Below are positions 1 to 10,200 of a stretch of DNA of 14,836 bases, one piece after another. The stretch's first letter is position 1. The number at the start of each line of letters is the position of its first letter. Below the pieces are notes generated by a model. It worked only from the letters and a program-made list of their open reading frames with translations. It searched no databases and was not told where the DNA came from. The stretch is taken from the NCBI GenBank assembly GCA_002179805.1, contig NAVB01000813.1:1-14836 (forward strand). Reading direction: 5' to 3'. The translations under genes and the position numbers were made by a program. This DNA is from Acanthamoeba lenticulata. Its lineage: Eukaryota; Discosea; Longamoebia; Acanthamoebidae.

Positions 1-1
1 G

Positions 2-410
2 TTGACAAAAATTAAAGGCATGTCCAAACAATTTAGCAATCTAAAACGTAAACAAACTATCAAAGTAAGTTTAACTTAAATAGATGTTATTTACTTATCA
101 TTTAACATATTATTGACAACTATTATATTAGTATTTTATGTTAGTTGTTAGTTGTTCTTTGGCTTTGCTATGTTTGGTTGGGTTTTTAATCTATGCCACA
201 GCCAAAGAGGTATGCTTGGCATCATATCCGACCAATTACTTTTAACACTTTTGTTCCAAACAGACTGTTCCTGCCATTGCAGCATTGGTGTTTTTGATGA
301 TAACAGAAGTAAGCCCACTATTTTTAATGATATTCGTTGTTCGCGGGGACACTGCCAATTCTCCTAGAAAACGTTCTTTTTGGCTATTTTGTTTCCATAC
401 ACCTGAGTAA
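2..410 (+). CDS. 3' end of an unidentified multi-pass membrane protein gene (partial, spliced)
   Basis: I do not recognise this gene with certainty. Three exons can be joined with consistent phases: 2-64 (only open frame at the left edge, ending at a GTAAGT donor), 152-209 (acceptor TTAG, donor GTATGC) and 283-410 (acceptor TTGCAG, stop TAA at 408-410). The introns are 87 and 73 bases, T-rich, typical of the window. The joined tail is a lysine-rich loop, a short hydrophobic stretch, then a clear membrane helix with the motif ITEVSPLFLMIFVVRG, followed by a basic tail (SPRKRS). An E-x-x-P-x-x-L-x-x-F-x-x-R pattern at the end of a last helix recalls the C terminus of the THH1/TOM1/TOM3 seven-helix family, but this is a weak resemblance from memory. 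Codons are strongly A/T-ending, unlike the SIN3 and EPC genes beside it. The 5' part lies outside the window. Confidence 0.4.
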
Positions 411-628
411 GTGTGGCTTACGAGTGCTGCTTGTTGAATACTAAGTTTATACTTTTGATTAAAGTGATAGGTCTACGACTACAAAAGAAGCAAGTTCTAC
501 AACAGGCACCACGTTGGGAACTTTATCTGAATCAATGGAGAGCCAAACGCCTATTTAACATGATTTCCTATGCCTGGCCGATACAAACCACCTTTTCCTT
601 CTGTATTGCGGGAACAGGTTCAGTAAAA
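411..628. other. Convergent intergenic region
   Basis: This lies between the stop of the left-edge plus-strand gene and the stop of the EPC gene on the minus strand, so it should hold both 3' untranslated ends. An ATTAAA hexamer at 458-463 on the plus strand, about 48 bases after the TAA, could be the polyadenylation signal of the left gene. I see no AATAAA for EPC. Base composition changes here from AT-rich on the left to GC-rich on the right. Confidence 0.4.
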
Positions 629-3600
629 TTAGGTGGGCAAGGGAAGTCCGTTGAGGCTGATGATCGGGCTCGGGTAGGGCGCCGTGTTGTTGTCGTTGCT
701 ACCCTGCCCTTCACGCCAGGTGCCGAATCTTGGCTGATTAGCTTCGTCTTCTTCCCTCCATCTGCGGAAAACGCGAGCCAGCCGGGTACTGAAGTTTTCT
801 TCTGGCTGGGTCGGATCGTCCGAATGCTGGAGTACCGATAAGGGCGCTGAAGGAGTACATGTGCCAACACCGCTCGGAACGCTCAGCTGGGTGTGTAGAG
901 CCGACTCTGAAGTGGCAGAGGCTTGGCCGAAAAGAGAATGCTGTCGTTGGCCACCACGATTGTCAAGCGCTTGGAAGGCACGCGCTACCTCGAGCTCAAG
1001 GTCCACTTCATCAAAACCAGGCGGCTCGCTGCCGTGCTCGCCTCTGTCCGGATCTGGCCTTGTTACGGATTCGCTGCAGATTCCTTCGGAAGAAACCTGC
1101 CTTTGCTTTGCCTCTGGAGAGGAAAGCTGAGGAGTGGGGCCAACTCTCACGAGAGGCAAGGTTGTTGGAAGAGTAGATGAGGTCGGCATTGCTAAAAGCA
1201 TCAGGCAGGTTCCCGTTGTGGCGACGCATGTAGACAAGTTCTCCCCTTCCGCCTTGTCGGAGTCAGCAGAGGGCGAGGAGGGCGGGGAGGGCCGTGAGGG
1301 GAAGCGATCGAAGAGGACACGCCCGCCTCGGCCGATGCGGACGCGTCCGCGGAAGGGCGGCAAGGCGGGGCCCACAAACACCCGCCCGGCCTGTTCCATC
1401 GGATACGGCACGGGCGGAGGCTGGCGCACGACCTATTCCCCCCCCCCCACAGTGGCCGTCAGAGGCCACATGCTCGAGAAATCGATCCCGCCTCGTGCAA
1501 AGGAGGGCAGCAGCGTACTTGGTTGAGGTGGGTGACGTGGGCCTCGCGTTCGTGAGCAGCCGCGGCCGCCTGCGTGGCCTGCTGGGCGGACGACAAAGTC
1601 GGGGGGCCGAACATCATGAAGTCCGGAACGGCACCTCTTGTCGGTTTGAAGTCGGCCGGGAACCTGCCCAGATTGGGGGGGGCGGGGAGGGAGAGAGAGG
1701 ACGAACGGACGGATGAGACAGATCAACACGAAGCAGGAGGAAGGAGAAAGAGATAGAGAGAGGAAAAAAGAGTCAAGAGGGGGCTGAGTACGTGTGGCCG
1801 TGGGTGAGCTTGAGGAGGGCCTTCTTGGGCCGCTTGCCCAAGCTGGGTGGGCGACCGCGTTCGCTGATGAGGCCTGGTGAAGGGGCGGACGACGAAGTGG
1901 AAGACGATGTGGAGGAGGTCAGGCGCGATGGCAACGGCGACGATGACGCCGTGAGGGCCGAGTCACGACGTCGACGCTTGCGCGGGTGCTCGGCCGCTGA
2001 GCGCTCGGTCTGGAGGGAATAGGCGGAGGCGAAGGTAGAAGGAGCGGACGCGAGCAGGAGGGCGCGGTCCCTTTCTCTCTCTTTCTGCTCGCGCTCGAGC
2101 TCGCGCGGGTCGTCCATGAGCGGGACGCCCTCCTTCTGATGCGCCATATATTTAATGATAATAAATATAAAAATAGTAAAGATAAAAATCCCCACCAGCC
2201 ACGCACGCACATCAATGAATCAATTTAGGCCATCATCATGCCAATGGACGCGAGGCGGGGCAGGAGGAGGAGGAGCCCATACGGCCCGGAGCTCAAAGAG
2301 CTCAAAGGCGAGCTGAATTTGGTCACGCTTGAGCTTCTCGCGCTTTTTGATCATTTCGAGGAGCATCCGCGAGCGCTCAAACTCGCGTCGCAGCTGCGTC
2401 ATCTTGTTGTAGGCGATCTTGTCGTTTTTCCTGTTGCCCCCCTGCTCTCAACCCGGTGCGCGTGCGCACACGCCGGTGAGAAGGTCAAAAATAAATTTAA
2501 TGAATTAAAAAAAGGCGGGCGATCAGTAGCGGACCTTTTTGTGCTGCTTAGAAAAGGGCTCTCGTGGGCGGAAGGCCACGAGGGGCGACGGGTCGTCGAA
2601 GGCGGGCGGTTCGTGGAATCGCTCAAGGAGGGGCTGCTTCCGCCCTTTTCTGTAGTTTACGGGGAGCACAAGTCATTGCGGGCACGCACACACAGAGGGC
2701 CTTGCGTCAGCATGCAGAACAACGACAGCCAGGGACCGCCAGAGGATAGAAGGGAGAGCTAGATGGGCATCCCGCCGCAGATGCCGCATAAGGAGTCGAA
2801 ACGGTACACCCTCGAGCTACCCAAAGACAGAAAGCGAGGGGGGCGAGAAAAGGAGACGAGAGAGAGAGAGAGAGAGGCACCGTTTCTTCATCCAGTACTT
2901 GTACACGGGACCCACGTGAGCAAGAGGCACCTTGCGAACAGAATCGTCAGCCAGCACTTTCTCGGCCTGCACCTGCGTCAGCGCTTGCGTCTGGCCAGCG
3001 CGTCAGAACGGGCAGCGTGTGTGAGTCAGGTCAGGCCTAAGGCGGGTGTAGGTTCCCTGCACATTCTTCACCACACCCAACAAAAAAGAAGAAGAAAAAA
3101 AAACACAAAAACACAAAAACAAAACCGGGCACCTTGCTGTAGCAAAGGGCCTTTTCCATGCGGTCGATCATGAACTCGAGACCATCCTCGCTTAGCCGTC
3201 GGCCGCCCTTGAGTTCCTGTGCAGAGAGGGGAGATCCACCACAGCGGTGGTAACACATCACAAGGTCACGGGTGAGATCTACAGCAGCATGGAGTGGACA
3301 GAAGGGCAGAAGACGCGCACAACCTGGTTGTACTGCTCCAGCCACTCGCAATCGCTCTCGCCCAGATCGTACTCGACTTGAGTATCCAGCTCTTCCTGTG
3401 TGGGTACTACAATGCAAGAATGACGAGACACGTCAACACAACACAACACAGAAACGGGGGAGGCACAGCCAAGCCCAGCGCACTGTGGTATTGGATGTAG
3501 GATGCTTTTCGCTCGAACGGAGGGACCTCGGGCTCTTGGACGATGTTGAAGGTGGGGGTCGGAATGGCGTAGTCCGAAGGGTTGGCCTGCGCATTCAACG

Positions 3601-3877
3601 ACCGCTTGATGGCTTCTTGAATGTGCTTTTCCTGAGGAAGCACACACCACACACACACGCACACAAAGGAGGGCTCAGTCAAGTGCACCGCGGTTGGGCT
3701 GCACGACACGGGTGCACGAGGCCAAACCTCTTCGTCCTCGGGGTCCATGCCCGTGGCAATCTTGGGCACAGTGACGGCGAGCTTAATGATTTCTTCATAG
3801 TCTTCAGAGTCCGCGCGGATGATCGGGATGGGTTTTGATATGTCAATCGGTCGTGGCCTAAAGCTCAAGCCACTCAT
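629..3877 (-). CDS. EPC1/EPL1-like: Enhancer-of-polycomb homologue (EPC/Epl1), NuA4-type acetyltransferase subunit
   Basis: In animals and yeast, Enhancer of polycomb joins the catalytic Esa1/Tip60 subunit to the nucleosome in the NuA4/Piccolo complex. Exons from 5' to 3': 3728-3877, 3484-3631, 3324-3406, 3133-3216, 2881-2990, 2535-2649, 2283-2441, 1792-2135, 1519-1663, 629-1432. All phases agree, giving 713 residues. The start MSGLSFRPRPIDISKPIP matches the conserved EPC N terminus. It is followed by MIDRMEKAL (about residue 145), YKYWMKKR (about 185), PLLERF and VAFRPRE (196-225), NRKND (about 233) and a basic helix LLEMIKKREKLKRD (about 258-273), all in the family order of the EPcA region. 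A KRRRRD run near 335 could be a nuclear localisation signal. RIGRGGRVLFDR at 478-489 matches the second conserved block, in the 267-residue last exon. The rest of that exon is Ser/Pro-rich and poorly conserved. It lies downstream of SIN3 on the same strand. Confidence 0.93.
2650..2880 (-). other. Long intron 5 of the EPC gene
   Basis: At 231 bases this is about twice the size of its neighbours. It opens with a CT microsatellite right after the GTGCCT donor (GA repeat at 2858-2877 on the plus strand). Splicing from CG|GT at 2881 to ACAG|A at 2649 restores the expected order YKYWMKKR then KGRKQPLLERF. A short in-frame stretch inside (about 2762-2810) opens after CTCGAG but ends in TAG with no good donor, so I treat it as intron. 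Confidence 0.65.
3641..3665. repeat. CA microsatellite in EPC intron 1
   Basis: An interrupted CA dinucleotide run lies just upstream, on the coding strand, of the acceptor of EPC exon 2 (TCCTCAG). On the minus strand it reads GT-rich. Confidence 0.8.
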
Positions 3878-4243
3878 TCTTGATCTCTTGGTGGTAACAG
3901 TTCACGCCCTAACAAAGATTTGCCATTTGTTTTAAATAAATAAAAAAAATCAAATCAAAACAAATCAAATCAAATCAAATCAAATCATGCCAAGTCAATG
4001 CGCCACTGGGAACGGCATCATACCAACGAGAGTGTCCACAATCAAGTCAGAGCTCCAACCGCAGAGGCACTACAAATCCCCAAAACATGCGCACAACAAG
4101 CACTTCCAGCTGAGCTTGGCTTGCTCGCGCTTGTCGACAAAAAACTGCGGCAAAGGCCAACAAGAAATGCATTACCACTGATGATTGATCCTTCACCCAC
4201 CCATTCACACGTCCTCCCTCCTTCCTGGTCCTCATCGTCTTCA
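3878..4243. other. SIN3-EPC tandem intergenic region
   Basis: These 366 bases must hold the SIN3 3' untranslated end and the EPC promoter. The part nearest EPC is very AT-rich: on the minus strand a TTTATTTAAAA stretch (complement of about 3932-3945) lies 55-70 bases before the EPC ATG and could act as a TATA-like element. I see no AATAAA for SIN3 on the minus strand and no conserved coding frame. Confidence 0.4.
3951..3986. repeat. CAAAT pentanucleotide tandem repeat
   Basis: About seven tandem copies of CAAAT, one with an extra-A variant (CAAAA), lie in the SIN3-EPC intergenic region, 74-109 bases upstream of the EPC start codon. Confidence 0.9.
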
Positions 4244-7200
4244 TCACTGCGGCGGCTGTTGAGCCGGTGCCGGAGCTGGAGCCGGAGCAGGAGTCGCAGA
4301 GGGAGCAGGAGCCGAGGCAGAGGAGCAGGTGGGCGGGATGTCGTCTAGGGACTTGATCTCCGGCAAGGTGCCGCTAGCCATTTCTCCGCGGAGCGAGTGC
4401 TTCTTGGCGTTCCTCGCCCTCGTCAGCGCGCCCCTGTGTTTGTTCTCCTGCTTGTCAGCCGACCAAGCCATGCACACATCACACAGGATTTTCCCATTTG
4501 GTGGTTTGCGCGGGGAGGGGAGTGAGGACCGCCTGTAGAGGAAATCATGGCTGTCCTGAACGTAGAAGAGGCGGTAGGTGGACAGGCAGATCTTGCACTC
4601 GAGCCCATTCGATACCACCAAGTTCTCCATCGGGCTGCCGCCCCTCTTGGCCCACCTCCTCTGATTCCTGTTTGTTTCGTTTTGTTTATTCGTTTGGAAA
4701 GCGAAGTGTGCCGGTGAGTGAGTGAGTGATTGATGAATGCAATGCAATGCTGGCGGGTCAGCGCGATGCAAGTTGCGGTGGCTGGTGGCCAGTGTCCGAA
4801 CGAACCGGAGGAGGAAAACGGCGTGCTTGCGCACGTCCAGGCTGGATTTGTCGGACTGGACGTAGTTCTCGACATACTCGGCCCACTTGTCCTTATCAAA
4901 GGAGAGGTCCACGAACCGGGGCTTGTCGTTGCTGTCGAGCAGCTGCACTGTCAGCTCGCAGCTCTCCTGCCGATCGCGGTGCATCGAGAGTGTTAGGTGA
5001 CCCCCGAAGTTCATGTGAGTCACCAGCGCGCACAAACGCGAGGAAGATGGCCAAGGGCGGGTGGTGTCGACGTACCTGAGAGAATTGAAAGCGGAAGCAG
5101 CGGTCGTCCTCGGGCAGGAGCTCGAGCACATTGGAGTGATAGATAACCTCCAGCAGGCCGCGAGGCCGCGACCCCTCATACGCGTACAGAGCCAGAAGCT
5201 TCGCGCACGAGTCGTCCGTAATCAGGATCTGCAGCTGTTGTTGTTGTTGTTGCGGGTTTTGTTTTCGTGTTTGCGCGGGTTAGTGTGAGCGCTATGGGCC
5301 ACCGCACGCGGGTAACAACTTAGGAGAAGGAGAAGGAGGAGGCACCTGCTTGGCCAACTGGACGATAAGCTTGTCGATGGTGAAGAGAACGTAGGACGAA
5401 ATGCCGAACATGTCGCGACAGTCGTCTTCGAACTTGGACTGCTCGAGCGAGCCCTCCATGAGAGCGTAGATGGAGGTGATCAGGTGCTGAGTTCCCGCGT
5501 TTGTGCATATGCGCGCGCGCATGTGGACGTGAGCAACATAAGGCAAAAGACCTCTCCCAGGGGGGAGAGAACGCGCATCCACACAAACGGCATGAGTGGT
5601 GGGTGGGGGATGCGTACCTGGTAGGGGTCCTTCTTCTCAGAGTCGGAGGCGGTGCCGAGCATGTCCTTGGGCGGGGTGAGGATCGAGGCTGCCCACTTCT
5701 TCTTGTCCGACGTCTTCTCCATTTCCTTGGCCGAGGTCAGGCGGTCGTAGATGATCTGGTAAAGGCGGAAGAAGCAGTAGAATGCCTTGTTCCCAAAGAA
5801 TATCTTCGTCGTTTTGGGCGAGTAGCGCATCAACTGAATTCACCCATGAAGCGACCCCAGAGAGGAGGGAAAGGGTGAGCGCCACATCAACAGCCGGATT
5901 TTGTGTCCCACTAGCTCCTTAAGGACAGACAAAGGGCCCACCAGGAGGAGTCAAGGAAGGTACCGGCGACGGTTTGCGAGTCGAGTGCGTTGCCTCAGCT
6001 GACTCGGAAGGGGTGGCCACGGGGGCATCGGATAGCGAGACGTCCGGCAGTTCCTCCTCTCCCTCCTCGTTTTTGCTCTGCGGTTGGTGTTGGTATTGTT
6101 TTTTGTTTTTTTGGTTTTTTGGTTTTTTTTGTTTTTTGTTTTTGCGATGGTTGGTGACGAAATGGTGCGTTAGCTGCCACAAGCGGAGTAGAAATTTTAG
6201 TACAATCAGCTTGGGAGAGAGCTACGCACGGTGGTCGAAGCCTCAGTGAGTGCGGGGTTGGGTACGGCGCTGGCTTCGGTCGTCTTGTCGTTGGCGTCCA
6301 TTGGGCCAGCCGCGGGAGTGGGCTGGGGCTCCTCGTCCTTCTTTCCCTCAGGCTGCCCCTGCGGCTGCGGAGCACCGGACTGGGTCCCCTCGCTCGTCTG
6401 AGCCGGACCCTGCGTCTGCGGAGCAATGGAACGCTCAGGAGGTGAGCTATTACTATGTTCTTGAGCGCACAAAATCAATCAGAAGGGGGAAAAAAAAAGA
6501 GAGGAAAAGGGAGAGACGCCCACCGGCTCTTTCTTTTCGAGCTCCATGGCATCGCCGGCAGGCTGAGGGGCGGGTGCCGCCGAGGTGCCTCCTTCGACGT
6601 CCATCTGTTCGCCCTTCTCCTCCTTTACTTGCTAATGATATGATTGGGGTAGAGAAAGGAGGAGCACACCCAAGTCAGAGGGAGACAGGCCAACAGGTGC
6701 TCAAGCGCGGTCGGGGGAGCAGTACCTGAGGCGGAAGAGCTTCAGCGGGAGAGGTTTCGCCATCTGGCTTGCTCTCGTTCACGGTCGCAGAAGTAGAGGG
6801 CTGGGCGGACGCCTGCACCGTCTCCTTGGGTGGGACCAGGAAGAAAGCCTTGATGAAGCGCTCCATGAAGGCGTCCAGCTGCACGCGCCCCACACGAGAG
6901 GGCAAAGGTGGAAGTGTGAGATTCAAGTCAGCCCGGCGAGATAGAAAAAGCAAGAGAAGGGAAAGGAGGAGGGGGAGAAAGAGTGGAAGCGTACCCGCTC
7001 CCTATCAGCCTTGGACAAGAGGCGCTCGGCAGCGTTGGTGATGAGGTCGTTGATGTCGTTGAGCACCTGCGGATCATCCATGACGTATTTGAGGTGATAG
7101 CTGGGTTGCTCGGGCGAGGGCTTTTGCTTAAGCTTCTCCTGGTACTTCTGCTTGATCTCGGCCAACAAGACTGAAAGCGGCGGGGGAAGGGGAGATGCAT

Positions 7201-10200
7201 CGCTTGTCAGGCCCAAGCAAGCGAGCACGATCCGAGCGTTGAGAGAGAGAGAGAGAGGAGGGATAAGGCGCACCCTTAGAGGACAAGTTCTTCTTCTCGG
7301 CCTGTTTGAAGTTGAAGGAACGGTGGTCGAGGGATTTATGATAATTTTTTTCGTTGACCTGTGGGTTGAGAAATTAAAAATGCTCCCCCAAACAAAATAA
7401 ACACAAAAAGCGGACGAGAAGAAAAAAGAGATAAAATTGGGATAAGGCCAGATGGTACCTCTCGCCAGATCTTGTTCCACTCCCTGCGCGCATTACGCCA
7501 CTCGTTGTCTTTCTGTTTGAGCCGCTTGAGGATCACCGGAACCGCGACCACTAAAGAGGAAAGAGGAAAGAGGGGGCCGAGGGAAAACATGAAACAGGTT
7601 AGTCGGAACGAGCTGCAGTGGTTAAGAGGAGGAAGGGAGGAGGGCTTGCCAGGGTTGTTAAACAGCTTGTCGATAACGTCAGGACCCTTGTTCCCGTAGA
7701 TGCGCTCAATGCTGCGGATATGCAGGACTGGACGTACGAGCAGAGCACACAGGAAGGGGAGAGAGAGAGAGAGAGAGGAAGGAGGTGAGACGACGGACAT
7801 ATCGAGGTCGCGATCGCACGAAACCTTTAACGGAGGGTGGGAAGGGGACAGAAAGGCACGAATACCGTCGAGGTTGTCGATCTTGAAACGCGAGGCCTCG
7901 TCCTCAGGCATGTCCATGATCTGCTTGAGGATAGGCTCAAGGGCGCGCATGGTGGACGAGTTGAGCTCGATTACCAGATCCAGCTCGTATCTGTCGTCCT
8001 CGCACTTGAACAACACCTCTTCGTACTGGTTCTTTCGCGAGCCCTTGAAGCCGCCCTCCTCACTGCCCATGGCCATGCTCACATACTTGTTATTCAGCAC
8101 TTCCCGCGAGAGCTCGTCGCCGGTGGTCGCAGCCTTCTGATACTGGTTTGGCGCCGAGGAGAGAAGCAGGAGGCAAGGAAGGAGAAGAAGTGAATTTCGT
8201 GGCCACGCACATCGCCACAGATTCGGGAGAGCTGAAAAAGGAGGAGGAAGGCGAGAGTGGAGGGGCACAATACATTCTTGGGGAGCGCCCGGTAGCTGGG
8301 CCCGTAGCGCTTGCAGGCTGAAAAGTCGATGTCGGCCAGCGACCAGTGCTGCGAGGGCATTTCCTCCTCTGAGTCCACAGCGGGCAGTTCTGTGCGTTTG
8401 CAGGCCCCAACTTAAGGGTCACTCCTTGATTGCTAGTGTGGCAGTGGTGATGGCAACGACGACAGTAGATATAGACAGAGGCCAAGGGGGAAGGAGGGGT
8501 ACCAAGCTCGTCGTCGCTGGTAAAGCCGATGAACTTCTTGAAGCGCTCAAACAGCTCGGGTTGGCCAGCAAACACGTCCCTCACCACCACCGCCTGGGAG
8601 AGGGGTGATGAGGAAGAAGGCGCGCTCGTCCGGTTAGTGCTCTCACAACAGAAAGAGAGAGAGAGAGAGAGAGAGGGGAGAAAAAGAAGAGAAGTTGAAA
8701 AAAATAAGATACAAAATGTACCAGCTCAACCCTAGTGATGATCTTGTTGGAGAAGAGGTTGAGGCACTTGAGGAACTCGTTATAGAGCTTGTCGTTGTTC
8801 AGCTTCTTCCTGACCTTGTAGAAGAAGTTAAGCTCCTTTGAAATGTTGTCCTGGTGCTGCTTCTTTGTCAGGCGCTCTTCGGCCTTTTCATGGGCTTTGC
8901 GCTTCATGCCTCGCCCTTTCTCGGGCTTCTGTGCCGAAACGACGCCACTTCATTACAAATCCATCCCCCACCACGGACAAAGAAGTCGCAAAACATACCA
9001 CTTTCTCCTTGGCTGCCTTCTTCTTGGCTGGAGCGGGAGCCAAAGTTTGCGGTTTGTTGGCCACGCCTTGTGGCCGACGCCTGCGTCACCACCGACCACG
9101 CACGTTATAATTATATACAGCCGCGCAACAGACGGTTGCGATGGGCGGTGAGGGAGACGCACTTGTTGGGGGCATCCGTCACGCCGGCCGATGTAGGGTA
9201 TGACGGAGCAGCGGGACCACCGAGCTGCGGATTAGGGGTCGTGTTCTCCGGGAGGAACTCGGAGAACTCCTCGAGGAGGTCCGGATGGTCCTGAGCAGCC
9301 AAGCGGATGAATTCCATGCAACCAACATAAAGTCAGCCGTCGCTGTGCACGCTTCTGACATCACACATCAACGACTTCCCAAAAAAAAGCACCTGAAACA
9401 GCCAGGCCACCTGCTCATACACATCCTTGATCGTGTGTTGCTCCCGATGGAAGGTATGCAGGATCTCCAAGAAGCTCTTATAGGTTTGTGGCTGGTGCAA
9501 GAAGCGCAGCTAAAAGGACAAAAGAACGAAAAGTTAAACCTTGAAATAAAACGAGAGGTTGACACCCCCCAAATCCCACACATAAATGAGGAAATAAAAC
9601 AAGGAAGTAGCACCTTGATCTTCTTCACATAGGCCCTGGCGTGGTCGAACTCAGGTTGCTTCCTGCCCACGATATCTGACTCCTGCGAAGCCACGGTGGG
9701 GACTAAAGAGAACGAGAAGGAACTAATGGTCAAAAAAAAAAAAAAAACGAGGACTCGTTCACGACACCAGCAACCCAAGCGCGCACCAATCTTGTAGCCA
9801 GGCGGAAGGAACGTGTTGAACCCCAGGATAAGATCATCGTGGCCTTTGAAGAGCTCCGAAACACGAGCAATAACTCCAGGTGTGTCGATCCTATTGCAAG
9901 AACGAATGCATAGCAGTGAGTCACTTGGATTCCCGACACCAACATCACCTCTCATGCCATAGAGAAAGCACTCACGTTTGTGCTTTAAACTCCTTCATCA
10001 CGTCGAGAAAGTAGTTGTAGATCTGTGGCTGGTACTGGAACTGCAGCTTCACTTGATCCAGGAAGTCCAGCGCGCTCTCGAACTTGACTCCACGCGACGG
10101 CGGTGAGGACATCACATGCTGCGCCGAGACACAAAGCTCCGGTGTTACAGCCGCGGGTGACCAACAATTCATAATAAACAACTTTAAATTTATTTATTTT

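Noticed and set aside
1..410. Organelle-derived or transposon insertion at the AT-rich left edge
   Set aside because: No terminal repeats, target duplication, transposase motif or recognisable organelle gene is visible. The spliced membrane-protein reading explains more.
413..841. Plus-strand open frame of 142 codons overlapping the EPC 3' end
   Set aside because: Its second half is antisense to the EPC last exon and its first half is intergenic. No motif or splice logic supports it.
629..1429. A stand-alone 266-codon minus-strand gene
   Set aside because: It contains the EPC GRGGRVLFDR block and joins in phase to the preceding EPC exon through an AATAG acceptor, so it is the last EPC exon.
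2762..2830. Extra EPC exon reading VYRFDSLCGICGGMPI
   Set aside because: It is in phase with the exon 5 donor but ends in TAG with no donor. The downstream acceptor at 2649 restores the conserved EPC order.
3951..3986. CRISPR-like array
   Set aside because: The repeats are five-base simple tandem units without spacers, in a eukaryotic intergenic region.
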